Assembly (NCBI GenBank): GCA_025359105.1
Contig: JANYHK010000059.1
Span: 1-64,000, forward strand
Direction: 5' to 3'
Source of the DNA: Myxococcales bacterium
GTDB lineage: Bacteria; Myxococcota_A; Polyangia; Polyangiales; Polyangiaceae
DNA: 64,000 nucleotides
The position numbers and the translations under genes were made by a program. Below the pieces are notes generated by a model that was given only the letters and a program-made list of their open reading frames with translations, was not told the origin of the DNA and did no database searches. Positions 57,629 through 64,000 of the stretch are shown here, piece after piece (positions within the stretch are counted from its first letter, which is position 1; the number at the start of each line of letters is the position of its first letter).

Positions 57629-58384
57629 TCACTCCGGATCATCCTCCGCGGCGACGGCAAGCGACACGACGTCGACCATCACGAACGCGTTGGGCACGCT
57701 CTCCGACGGGTAGGACGCGACCGGGGCGGTGGCGCCTTTGCGCCAGACCTTCACCTGCGACCTCGTCTCGCCCATCCTGAAGACCGGCGCATCGAGGGTC
57801 GCGCGATCGAGCTGTGTCCACGCGAGCACGGGGGCTCCGCCGTCGCGCAAGCCCGCTTCGGAGATGGCGAACGGCCCGAAGTGCACGACGTCCCCGGCGT
57901 CGTACGCGCGTAGCACCTCGCCTCGGAGGCGCTCACGTGTGCCCTCCTGGAGTGCAGCGAGCAGCTCGGGCGCGCGGCCGTACCGCTGCGAGAATTCGAA
58001 CGGCGCGCCGCCGCGCACCTCCACCACGTGACGCTGCGCCCCGGCGCCTGACGCCCCCCGGCGCGTCGTGCCGGATGTCACGCTGAGCACGTCGTCGAAG
58101 CGAACGGGCCTCGTGCCCGCCCGGCCGCGAAGCGTGACGCCGTGCTCGTGGAGATCGATTCGCACGTACCCGCGCGCGATCGTCCCCAAGGCGACGACGC
58201 CGGTGAGGACGACGGCGGAGATCAGGCCGAGCACCCACGGCGCGAGCCCCCAGAAGTGCGCCCCGCCTACGATGGCCGAGCCCAGGATCGCGAGGAGCAC
58301 CGCGAGCACGAAGGCGACGCGCTCCTTGTGCACGCTGCGCAGCGCCCCCAGGTCGGCCGTGCCGTCGCGATGCCCCGCTGCCAT
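57629..58384 (-). CDS. membrane protein with PH-like domain (DUF6585-like)
   Basis: 251 residues. Two N-terminal membrane helices (about 22-42, 46-66) are followed by a beta-rich domain (VRIDLHEHGVTLRGRAGTR ... VRFDDVLSVTSG) with the layout of bacterial PH-like/DUF6585 proteins, where a membrane hairpin precedes a cytoplasmic or periplasmic PH fold. The function is unknown. Divergent from the alcohol dehydrogenase gene. Confidence 0.65.
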   Translation of the reverse strand: MAAGHRDGTADLGALRSVHKERVAFVLAVLLAILGSAIVGGAHFWGLAPWVLGLISAVVLTGVVALGTIARGYVRIDLHEHGVTLRGRAGTRPVRFDDVLSVTSGTTRRGASGAGAQRHVVEVRGGAPFEFSQRYGRAPELLAALQEGTRERLRGEVLRAYDAGDVVHFGPFAISEAGLRDGGAPVLAWTQLDRATLDAPVFRMGETRSQVKVWRKGATAPVASYPSESVPNAFVMVDVVSLAVAAEDDPE

Positions 58385-58439
58385 GGGCCTACGGTATCAG
58401 TCCTTGCCCAGCCGACGAACGCAACGGAATCGGCCCCTC

Positions 58440-58482
58440 GTCATCCAAGGAGATCCCTGCTGTCATCCAAGGAGATCCCTGC
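58440..58482. repeat. 21-bp direct repeat before the alcohol dehydrogenase gene
   Basis: Two perfect 21-bp copies (58440-58460 and 58462-58482; each starts GTCATCCAAGGAGATC) with a 1-bp spacer. Each copy contains AAGGAGAT, a ribosome-site-like core. The working ribosome site is GGAAGGAG (58483-58490). It looks like a recent tandem duplication in the leader. Confidence 0.8.
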
Positions 58483-58496
58483 GGAAGGAGCCCCCC

Positions 58497-59510
58497 ATGG
58501 CGAAGAAAATGAAGGCCGTACAAGTCTCGAAAGCCAACGGTCCGTTCGAGGTCGTGGAGCGCGACGTACGCGATCCCGGCCCCGGCGAGCTTCGCGTCAA
58601 GGTGGAGGCGTGCGGCATCTGCCACAGCGACGTGTTCGTGAAGTCCGGCGCATTCCCCGGCCTCCAGCTCCCCAGGATCCCAGGCCACGAGATTGCAGGT
58701 CGGGTCGACGCCGTCGGCGCGGGCGTCAGCGCGTGGAAGGCCGGCGATCGCGTGGGCGTCGGGTGGCACGGCGGTCACTGCGGAGAGTGCGACTCGTGCC
58801 GACGCGGACTCTTCCTCAACTGCCCCAAGGCGCTCGCCACGGGCATCAGCTTCGACGGCGGCTATGCCGAATACGCGGTCGTACCGCAGCGGGCCGCCGC
58901 GCGCATTCCCGATGGCCTCGACGCGGCGGACGCCGGTCCGCTCCTCTGCGCCGGCGTCACGACGTACAACGCGCTCCGCAACAGCGGCGCGCGCCCCGGC
59001 GACACCGTCGGCGTTCAGGGTATCGGCGGCCTTGGCCACCTCGCACTGCAATACGCCGCGAAGATGGGCTTTCGCACGGTGGCGATCTCGAGCGGCGCGG
59101 ACAAGGAGGAGCTCGCACGTCAGCTCGGCGCGCACGCGTACATCGACACGAAGAAGGTGTCCGCCGCCGACGGCCTCCAGAAGCTGGGCGGAGCCGACCT
59201 CGTCCTCGCCACGGCGCCGTACGCGGAAGCCATCTCCGGCACGCTGGGCGGCCTCAAGCCGCGAGGCAAGCTCCTCATCGTCGCCGCCCCCAGAGAGCCG
59301 CTCTCGATCTCCGCCTTCGCGCTCCTCAGCGGCAAGACGGTCGCCGGCTGGCCGAGCGGCAGCTCCATCGACTCCGAGGACGCGATGAACTTCAGCGCCC
59401 TCACCAGCGTCCGCCCGCACATCGAGAAGTTCCGCCTCGACGAGGCCGAGCAGGCCTTCACGAAGGTCATGGAGAACCGCGTTCGCTTCCGAGCCGTGCT
59501 CGTCCCGTAG
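58497..59510 (+). CDS. zinc-dependent alcohol dehydrogenase (AdhP type)
   Basis: 337 residues from ATG 58497. Medium-chain dehydrogenase: catalytic zinc ligands in CGICHSD and PGHEIAGRV, four structural-zinc Cys (CGECDSCRRGLFLNC), and the Rossmann motif GIGGLGHLALQYA. It should oxidise primary alcohols or reduce aldehydes with NAD(P). The length and motifs fit AdhP/AdhA-type enzymes. The longer ORF upstream is a shadow of the divergent gene. Confidence 0.94.
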   Translation: MAKKMKAVQVSKANGPFEVVERDVRDPGPGELRVKVEACGICHSDVFVKSGAFPGLQLPRIPGHEIAGRVDAVGAGVSAWKAGDRVGVGWHGGHCGECDSCRRGLFLNCPKALATGISFDGGYAEYAVVPQRAAARIPDGLDAADAGPLLCAGVTTYNALRNSGARPGDTVGVQGIGGLGHLALQYAAKMGFRTVAISSGADKEELARQLGAHAYIDTKKVSAADGLQKLGGADLVLATAPYAEAISGTLGGLKPRGKLLIVAAPREPLSISAFALLSGKTVAGWPSGSSIDSEDAMNFSALTSVRPHIEKFRLDEAEQAFTKVMENRVRFRAVLVP

Positions 59511-59570
59511 CCCCGCGTCCGCGCTTTGACGCGAGCGCGATGTTCGTGAGCCAGGTACTGTGGCGCTTCG

Positions 59571-60008
59571 ATGGCGACGAAGCTCTTCGCTCTCTTCCTC
59601 GGGCTCGCGTTCGTGTACGTCGGCAGCATGTACGCCGCGCTCGCGCGGCGCATGCGCTCGTTCAAGAGCGTCCCGGGCCGCGTGATCGCGCGCGACGTCG
59701 TGGTCGTGCCTTCGGGGAACACCACAACGGGGCGCTGGGGAGACGGCGGCGGGTACACGCCCCGGGTCACCTACCGCTACGTCGTGGACGGCGTGGAGCT
59801 CGAGTCGAACAAGCTCTCGCGCGCCGTGACCGGCTACAAACGCGAGGTCGCCGAGCGCAAGCTTGCGGAGATTCCGGACCAGGTGACCGTGTTTTTCGAC
59901 CCCGCGAAGCCGAGCGAGGCGTATCTCCGCAAGCACGGGCCGGCCATGGGGTGGTACTGTCCTAATTCAAAAGTCGTGACGCGCTGCGTTCGGCACGGGA
60001 CCGCGTAG
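59571..60008 (+). pseudogene. DUF3592 membrane protein gene, 5' part, cut by the mobile element
   Basis: Codons up to 59952 encode a membrane helix (LFALFLGLAFVYVGSMYAAL) and a DUF3592-type beta domain (VTYRYVVDGVELESNKLSR, VTVFFDPAKPSEAYL). At 59953 the mobile element begins and the frame runs 18 codons into it (from WYCPNSK) before stopping at 60008. The missing end is found beyond the element at 63686-63747. There it restores the tyrosine codon and adds YLILAIGACLAGGALVGLLG, the second membrane helix. The intact protein would be 147 residues. The truncated product lacks that helix. Confidence 0.88.
59945..59967 (+). repeat. left target duplication and left terminal inverted repeat
   Basis: CATGGGGT (59945-59952) is the 8-bp target duplication. 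GGTACTGTCCTAATT (59953-59967) is the left end of the element. Confidence 0.9.
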
Positions 60009-60017
60009 ACTTGTCGG

Positions 60018-60332
60018 ATGGATGACGCTGGACTCCCCGCACTGCTGGACGCGATCCGTCACCTTGAGGGCTGCGCGGCCGAATGGGTCGAGAGCGTGGC
60101 CGTCCACGAGACGCATGAGGGCGCTACGGTGTGGGACGGCGAGGTCCAGGTGTTTGCCATCGCCAAGCACCCCAAGGGCGCTGCTCGCGCCTACGCGTGG
60201 TCGCACGCGACCGAAGGGACGCGGCGGCGCTTCCACGTGGTGCTGCACTTGCCCCCCGTGGACGGGCCCGTGATGGCCGTACGCGCCGCGATCCTCGCCG
60301 AGTTCCGCGAGGGGCAGCGCACCGCAAACTAG
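60018..60332 (+). CDS. passenger ORF, unknown small protein
   Basis: 104 residues (MDDAGLPALLDAIRHLEG...). No signal peptide or membrane helix. The alternating strands WVESVAVHETHEG, VQVFAIAKHPKGAARAYAWSH and RRFHVVLHLPP suggest a compact alpha/beta fold. It is the only plus-strand gene in the element, 50 bp inside the left end. Its end overlaps the convergent 60329 gene by 4 bp. I do not recognise the family. Confidence 0.6.
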   Translation: MDDAGLPALLDAIRHLEGCAAEWVESVAVHETHEGATVWDGEVQVFAIAKHPKGAARAYAWSHATEGTRRRFHVVLHLPPVDGPVMAVRAAILAEFREGQRTAN

Positions 60333-60877
60333 TCGGTGGCCAGCGTACGGATCGCCGCCTCCACCAGGACCGTCGCCTTCTCGCGCGCCTCGTTGAGGTC
60401 GCGCGGACCACGCAAGAGCATCGCTGGCAGCCTTGGCCCGTTGACGCCGATGCACCGGATCTCGATCTCGCCTGTGCGGTTGAGCGCGAAATCCACGTGG
60501 GCCTCGTGACGAGGGAACTCCACAAGGCGGCGCACGATCGAGACGACAGGGGACGGAACCGGGCCCGACGGTGTCGCGATCGACGGAGTCAGGGTCCGGT
60601 TCGCGATGAGCCTTCGCTGCTCATCGACTTCCTCAGCGCCAGGGAAGTACCGATCCAGCTCCGCAATGCGGGCCATCGCGGCGGCGTTGACCTTTCGGTT
60701 GTGCGCCAGCACCTGTCTCGGAACCTCGGCGAGGACGAATCCCCAGAGCATTGCGTGGCCGGCCATGTTGCCCCAGGAGTCGCCAAACTCACGAGCGACC
60801 TCCCGAGTCGCGCGTTCATCCGTGCCAGGGCGCCTATTTGCTCGGTGGTTTCGCACTGGATCTCTACCTAGCCCCAA
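60329..60877 (-). CDS. passenger ORF, unknown protein downstream of the transposase operon
   Basis: 182 residues from TTG 60877, or shorter if an internal GTG or ATG is used (e.g. MAGHAMLWGF). It is mixed alpha/beta with a hydrophobic segment (GHAMLWGFVLAEVPRQVL) that is probably buried rather than a membrane span. Third gene of the transcription unit transposase, RHH protein, this ORF (13-bp gap). The family is not recognised. Confidence 0.5.
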   Translation of the reverse strand: MGLGRDPVRNHRANRRPGTDERATREVAREFGDSWGNMAGHAMLWGFVLAEVPRQVLAHNRKVNAAAMARIAELDRYFPGAEEVDEQRRLIANRTLTPSIATPSGPVPSPVVSIVRRLVEFPRHEAHVDFALNRTGEIEIRCIGVNGPRLPAMLLRGPRDLNEAREKATVLVEAAIRTLATD

Positions 60878-60890
60878 ACCGATTCATCGG

Positions 60891-61097
60891 CTAGTCGCGG
60901 GCCACCGTGGCGTCACTAGACGCGCCACAAGCCTCCGTAATCAGAACACGTCGTGCCCACTCGGAGAGTCCGACGCCGGCCTTCTTGGCGGCCCGCTCGA
61001 CGATGGTTCTTTCCGCCTCCGTGAGGCGTACCGAGAGCAGCGTCGCCTTGCGCTCCTTCTTGGCGATCGGCGGCCGGCCGATCCGCGGCGCCTTCAC
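60891..61097 (-). CDS. ribbon-helix-helix DNA-binding protein
   Basis: 68 residues from GTG 61097, whose start overlaps the transposase stop (GTGA). The basic N-terminus RIGRPPIAKKERKA is AT-hook-like. It is followed by the RHH/MobC-like pattern LLSVRLTEAERTIVERAAKKAGVGLS (strand, helix, helix), ending in SEWARRVLITEA. Proteins of this size act as repressors, antitoxins or relaxosome accessory factors. Translational coupling to the transposase suggests it controls or assists transposition (inference). Confidence 0.75.
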   Translation of the reverse strand: MKAPRIGRPPIAKKERKATLLSVRLTEAERTIVERAAKKAGVGLSEWARRVLITEACGASSDATVARD

Positions 61098-61936
61098 GGC
61101 ACCTCCGTGGCGAGCGCGGCGTCAACCAGGTCTCCCAGGCTCCACACCGTGGACGCGACGCCCGCGGCCATGGCGGGTGTGCAGCGCAGCGTTTGGTGAA
61201 CGCGGACCAGGTTGTAGTGCGCGAAGTGCATCGCCACCGCGGCGCCGTGGTTCTCGATCTTCTTGGAGTGCCCGTTCGTGAGGCGCGTGAAGCGACGGAT
61301 GCCCATGCGCATCGTGAGGTTCTGGCGCTCCACGTACGACGTCGAGACCAGCTCTTCGACCGGGAAGCCGAAGATCGGGGTCTTCTCCGTGCCCGTCACC
61401 TTTGGGGGGCTGTAGCGACCCGGGCCGGTGGGTTCTGCCTCGTACGTTTTATGGAGCTGCGCGTAGTCCACTCCGGATGAACCGAAGGCATCCGCGATCG
61501 GGGCGACATACGTACGGAGACCGTCCGTCGTCACCTGGACGCGGTTGCGAAGGCGCGCAGCTAGATCCTTGATGAAAGCGTTCGCGGTGTCCGCGTCGCG
61601 CTTCCCGGTCATGAAAGAAGGGACGAGCTTCGTGGTCGCGTCGATCGCAACCCACGTCCAGACGTCGCCCACGCGCGAGGAGTCATCGCTCGCCTTCACG
61701 TGGCGCTGCTTCTTGCCGACGAAGGCCCAAAGCTCGTCCAGCTCCAGGCGCTCGCAGGGAAGGTCGCGCATCATCTCGTCCAAGAGCACGGCGCATCCCT
61801 CACCCACGCGTGTGCCGAGTCGCATGATCGTGTCGCGGTGGACACCGAGCATACGTTCGGTCGAGCGGATCGAGCATCCCTCAACGAGGGCGCCGACGAC
61901 CGCGATCTGCGTGGAGCGGGAGAGCGCGTTAGCCAT
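61094..61936 (-). CDS. IS1-family-like DDE transposase
   Basis: 280 residues from ATG 61936; a GTG at 61954 is in frame, but it lies inside the promoter. An N-terminal helix-turn-helix (VEGCSIRSTERMLGVHRDTI) is followed by the RNase H-like catalytic core with Asp67 (LELDELWAFVGKK), Asp138 (VTTDGLRTY) and Glu203 (YVERQNLTMR). The VERQNLTMR and FTRLTNGHSKK segments are typical of IS1-type transposases of the longer, single-ORF kind. No frameshift signal between insA and insB is needed. The complete triad suggests it is active. Confidence 0.9.
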   Translation of the reverse strand: MANALSRSTQIAVVGALVEGCSIRSTERMLGVHRDTIMRLGTRVGEGCAVLLDEMMRDLPCERLELDELWAFVGKKQRHVKASDDSSRVGDVWTWVAIDATTKLVPSFMTGKRDADTANAFIKDLAARLRNRVQVTTDGLRTYVAPIADAFGSSGVDYAQLHKTYEAEPTGPGRYSPPKVTGTEKTPIFGFPVEELVSTSYVERQNLTMRMGIRRFTRLTNGHSKKIENHGAAVAMHFAHYNLVRVHQTLRCTPAMAAGVASTVWSLGDLVDAALATEVP

Positions 61937-61942
61937 GACGTT

Positions 61943-61970
61943 ATTGTATGACACAAACGCTATCGGTCAA
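61943..61970 (-). promoter_or_regulatory. strong sigma-70-type promoter of the transposase operon
   Basis: On the minus strand, TTGACC (61970-61965), a 16-bp spacer and TACAAT (61948-61943). The start of transcription would be about 61936, which is the A of the transposase ATG, so the message is probably leaderless. This is the clearest -35/-10 pair in the window. Confidence 0.65.
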
Positions 61971-61982
61971 GGCTTTTTGGAT

Positions 61983-61995
61983 GACAATAATTGTC
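61983..61995. promoter_or_regulatory. palindrome upstream of the transposase promoter
   Basis: GACAAT-A-ATTGTC is a perfect 6-bp inverted repeat, 12 bp upstream of the -35 element. It is a candidate operator, perhaps for the RHH or helix-turn-helix protein of the element. Confidence 0.4.
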
Positions 61996-62005
61996 CTGCC
62001 CACAT

Positions 62006-62401
62006 CTACTTCGACGGACGCCCAATGCGAACGGTCGCTAAGTCGACCAGCTCGATGTCGACGCCGGGGGTCTTTTCTCCGAATACCTCGGTGTGGGACT
62101 GATTCTTTTTCGACGGGGCGTGCTCGACCGTTTGCTTCGGATCCTCGATCTGTCTGATCGCCCCCACGTTGAGGCTCACGACCCCGAACTTGTCTGGACT
62201 CGGCGCGCGCGCTCGGCACGCTTCAGGGGACGAGTGTCTCTCCCAGTCCGTTGACATACCACCGCCCATGTTCGTGAACGCGCCAGGCAAAGGTTTGCCG
62301 CTGCCGTCTTCCTCAAACAAATGTTCGGGCACGCGGCGCAAGAGCGTCTCTCCGTCGAGGATCTCTTCCTTCGGGTATTTCAGACGTTTCCCGCCAGCCA
62401 T
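62006..62401 (-). CDS. passenger ORF, unknown protein (operon gene 3)
   Basis: 131 residues from ATG 62401. The sequence (LLRRVPEHLFEEDGSGKPLP, GGMSTDWERHSSPEA, HAPSKKNQSHTEVFGEK, then LVDLATVRI) vaguely resembles a widespread family of small uncharacterised proteins. Those contain an LxRR start, an M-S-V-D centre and an H-A-x-V-x-G-K-K-T segment. This is from memory only. Last gene of the coupled trio 63260-62006; overlaps the previous gene by 22 bp. Confidence 0.55.
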   Translation of the reverse strand: MAGGKRLKYPKEEILDGETLLRRVPEHLFEEDGSGKPLPGAFTNMGGGMSTDWERHSSPEACRARAPSPDKFGVVSLNVGAIRQIEDPKQTVEHAPSKKNQSHTEVFGEKTPGVDIELVDLATVRIGRPSK

Positions 62402-62970
62402 TGCGTCAGATACGCATTCTTTCCATCGGTACTCAGCGTGCCCTTGATACTGGTCCCCTCGGTCGTCCGTCCGTAGAATTGGCCGATGCGCCCGCCTTCA
62501 AAGGGTGCGCTGATTAGCAACTCGCCACGCGGACTCCTCCAGCGCAAGTGCACGGCCCCGTCACCAGCAGCCAGGAACTCCGGGGTCCGTAGGGTCGAGT
62601 TGCGGAGCAAGCTGATGGCTATCGCCTTCGCGAGCGAGCGAGCGGCGATGGAAGGCGCGCGGAACTCTGGCTCGTAGTCGGCTGGGTTCCCTACGCGCAT
62701 CCGCGATTCGGCGTCTTCTATCTCTGCGGCCCGTGGCTGCGCACCGGCGCCAAAGTCTGGGAGTGAGATGGCAAGCTTAGGCGGATCCATTGAAACCCCC
62801 ACAGGCGGTACGAGCCGCAGGTGCTTCGGCCTTGGCGCCTCGGTTGTGAACGTCTGTCCGCTCACATCGGCCGCCCGGAGCGACCCTGCGTCGAAGTAGA
62901 CCTGCCCGGAGAAAACGGGGCCCCCCTCGCCCACGCTTGGCACCGGCACAAGATGCGGTGCGCGGTTCAT
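62380..62970 (-). CDS. passenger ORF, unknown protein (operon gene 2)
   Basis: 196 residues from ATG 62970, which overlaps the stop of the preceding gene (ATGA). The N-terminal half is Pro-rich (PHLVPVPSVGEGGPVFSG). The C-terminal half (about 110-196) is a globular alpha/beta region (RSLAKAIAISLLRNS, VHLRWRSPRGELLISAPFEG) with a beta-sheet character. The family is not recognised. Confidence 0.55.
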   Translation of the reverse strand: MNRAPHLVPVPSVGEGGPVFSGQVYFDAGSLRAADVSGQTFTTEAPRPKHLRLVPPVGVSMDPPKLAISLPDFGAGAQPRAAEIEDAESRMRVGNPADYEPEFRAPSIAARSLAKAIAISLLRNSTLRTPEFLAAGDGAVHLRWRSPRGELLISAPFEGGRIGQFYGRTTEGTSIKGTLSTDGKNAYLTQWLAGNV

Positions 62971-63260
62971 TTGCCAGGGACCATGTCGACCTGCTCCGGC
63001 TGTTCTGGAACTGGATGCTGTGTGTTGAGTTCGGCGAACCTCTTCTGAAGGTCCGTGAAGGCGACCGTGAGCCCACCACTAGACCTCGCCAACGCGGCAA
63101 AAAGCGCCGCCGCGAGTTGCCCGCCGATCGTGATCGGAAGCGCGATACTCCCCGCCGTCTCGCCACCCCCGCCCATTGCAGGCGGATCGGTCTTCACGCC
63201 GAAGTGGACGATGACGTGATCGGGGAATTCTTCGATCCTGAAGGTGTTCGCGAAGTTCAT
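62967..63260 (-). CDS. passenger ORF, unknown small protein (operon gene 1)
   Basis: 97 residues from ATG 63260. Beta-strands FRIEEFPDHVIVHFGVK lead to a Gly-rich loop and the helix GGQLAAALFAALARSSGG; a helical tail ends at VDMVPGK. The strand-loop-helix plan is a little like DUF3467-type proteins, without firm evidence. First gene of three translationally coupled genes. Confidence 0.55.
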   Translation of the reverse strand: MNFANTFRIEEFPDHVIVHFGVKTDPPAMGGGGETAGSIALPITIGGQLAAALFAALARSSGGLTVAFTDLQKRFAELNTQHPVPEQPEQVDMVPGK

Positions 63261-63287
63261 GTGGTCGAGAGGGATCGTACCGCAGAA

Positions 63288-63641
63288 CTACCCCGCGCGT
63301 CCGCAGTGGGGACAGGCGCCAGGGCGCGGCCATTCCCCCGTCAGGATGGCCTCCACGTGCACCCCGGCGACCCGCGCCGCCGCGAGCGCGTAGGCCGCCG
63401 CAAACGCCCGATCCCCCACGCCGAGACGGCGCAGCGTATCCGCGCGGACCCCCATCACGGCCGCGAGGGCCGTCCACGAACCAAACCGGCGCCAGAGCTG
63501 ACGGATCGCCGCACGCGCGTTCGTCCGCTCGGTAGCAGTCAAGGTCGGGCGCAAGGGAGGTAATGCCAGCGGGCCTCTCGACCATGTGACCTTCGTGCGC
63601 AATATTGTCATACGCAAAGTATGAGCCAACGCGCGCGTCAT
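63288..63641 (-). CDS. helix-turn-helix protein with C-terminal CxxC
   Basis: 117 residues from ATG 63641, or 107 from ATG 63611. The helix-turn-helix is SWTALAAVMGVRADTLRRL, followed by helices (FAAAYALAAARVAGVHVEAIL) and a short zinc-knuckle-like end CPHCGR. This plan matches small XRE-like regulators common in myxobacterial genomes. It sits 22 bp inside the right end of the element, and its 5' region holds the inverted repeat TCATAC-GCAAA-GTATGA (63609-63625), which could be its own operator. Confidence 0.65.
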   Translation of the reverse strand: MTRALAHTLRMTILRTKVTWSRGPLALPPLRPTLTATERTNARAAIRQLWRRFGSWTALAAVMGVRADTLRRLGVGDRAFAAAYALAAARVAGVHVEAILTGEWPRPGACPHCGRAG

Positions 63642-63662
63642 TTCTCGGGTTCGTCATGGCCA

Positions 63663-63685
63663 AATTAGGACAGTGCCCATGGGGT
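63663..63685 (+). repeat. right terminal inverted repeat and right target duplication
   Basis: AATTAGGACAGTGCC (63663-63677) is the inverted right end. CATGGGGT (63678-63685) is the second copy of the 8-bp target duplication. Confidence 0.9.
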
Positions 63686-63747
63686 ACCTCATCCTGGCCA
63701 TTGGCGCGTGCCTCGCGGGCGGGGCACTCGTCGGCCTCTTGGGCTGA
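63678..63747 (+). pseudogene. 3' end of the interrupted DUF3592 gene
   Basis: After the duplicated target, the frame continues from the 59571 gene: the base T at 59952 joins AC (63686-63687) to make Tyr, followed by LILAIGACLAGGALVGLLG and TGA at 63745-63747. This gives the C-terminal membrane helix lost from the 5' part. An ATG in the duplicated target could start a 23-residue peptide, but that is not likely to be meaningful. Confidence 0.85.
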
Positions 63748-63810
63748 GCGCCTGGAGTCCGAGCTGCAGCCGATTCGACACTTCACGCGAACCCCGCTCC
63801 GAGGAAGACC

Positions 63811-64000
63811 ATGACCGTTCGATTGACGCAGATCGCGAAGCGCGCCGGGTGCGCGGCGAAGCACCCGCCCGGCTACCTCTTTCCGCTGCTCAAGAACCTC
63901 CCGAAGATCGTCGATCCGAACGTGCTCGTGGGCAACGCCACCGCCGACGACGCCGCCGTCTATCGCATCTCGGACGAGATCGCGCTGGTCCTGACCACGG
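63811..64000 (+). CDS. selD: selenophosphate synthase, N-terminal part (runs off window)
   Basis: The first 63 codons of SelD from ATG 63811, with ribosome site GAGGAAGA. It makes selenophosphate from selenide and ATP, the selenium donor for selenocysteine and selenouridine. The family N-terminus is clear: LTQIAKRAGCAAKHPPG, LPKIVDPNVLVGN, ADDAAVYRISDEIALVLTT. The active-site position before AAK holds Cys14 rather than selenocysteine. The mobile element lies 134 bp upstream and may affect its expression. Confidence 0.9.
   Translation, partial: MTVRLTQIAKRAGCAAKHPPGYLFPLLKNLPKIVDPNVLVGNATADDAAVYRISDEIALVLTT

Larger units (their letters stand above)
59953..63677. mobile_element. IS1-type transposon with passenger genes, 3,725 bp
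   Basis: The left end GGTACTGTCCTAATT and the inverted right end GGCACTGTCCTAATT match at 14 of 15 positions. An 8-bp duplication CATGGGGT flanks both ends. Removing the element plus one copy restores an open DUF3592 gene. It encodes one IS1-like DDE transposase (61094-61936) and seven other ORFs: one on the plus strand and, on the minus strand, an RHH protein, five unknowns or near-unknowns, and a helix-turn-helix protein. An 8-9 bp duplication and ends starting with GG fit the IS1 family, but ordinary IS1 is about 0.8 kb. The centre (around 61930-62000) is visibly less GC-rich than the chromosome, which suggests recent arrival. Confidence 0.9.

Overview
The window is chromosomal DNA from a high-GC bacterium, most likely a myxobacterium-type deltaproteobacterium (Myxococcota, probably Polyangiales). 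The evidence is a eukaryotic-type Ser/Thr kinase with the HRDVSPQN catalytic loop, an FHA-domain sigma-54 activator, a very large number of lipoproteins with Ser/Gly/Ala linkers, IgGFc-binding-like, IPT/TIG and VIT/vWA proteins, AgmX/PglI-type C-terminal domains, and an IleRS with a large insertion. I recognise no rRNA, tRNA or CRISPR.

Layout. 1-15.8 kb: the conserved tig-clpP-clpX ... lon proteostasis genes lie on the minus strand. clpX and lon are separated by about 11 kb of plus-strand genes: a kinase, an FHA-type sigma-54 activator and two lipoprotein operons. Each operon has a good -24/-12 promoter, and both carry the same upstream motif. clpX is cut by one in-frame TAG codon. 16-34 kb: phosphoesterase, parAB, a frameshifted lipoprotein gene, an HD protein, gloA, folD, the lipoprotein-processing pair lgt-lspA, an MrfA-like helicase, two large surface proteins and a secreted metalloprotease. 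34.5-41 kb: ileS, a membrane protein and two secreted lipoproteins, one a papain-like protease.

41.3-47.7 kb: a compact, divergent lipid or polyketide cluster. It encodes a fatty acyl-AMP ligase and two acyl carrier proteins on one side. On the other are a ketosynthase, a ketosynthase-like partner lacking both catalytic His residues, an alpha-oxoamine synthase and a third carrier protein. The gene set suggests activation of a fatty acid, Claisen elongation on a carrier protein, and release by decarboxylative condensation with an amino acid to give a long-chain aminoketone. 47.8-57.3 kb: two giant tandem paralogous FecR/VIT/vWA/AgmX/TPR proteins and a membrane protein, in one overlapping operon.

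57.3-64 kb: an FG-GAP gene remnant, a membrane protein, a Zn alcohol dehydrogenase, and a 3,725-bp mobile element at 59953-63677. The element has 15-bp terminal inverted repeats (14/15 matches) and an 8-bp target duplication (CATGGGGT). It interrupts a DUF3592-type gene whose last 20 codons survive on the far side. It encodes an IS1-type DDE transposase overlapped by a ribbon-helix-helix protein, plus six further small genes of mostly unknown function. The window ends in the start of selD.

The strongest leads are the passenger-bearing IS1-type element, the FAAL/ACP/KS/KS-like/AOS cluster, the kinase-FHA activator-sigma-54 lipoprotein regulon, and the in-frame stop in clpX. Because clpX and the gene at 19.9 kb each need only a one-base change to be intact, base-call errors must be excluded first.
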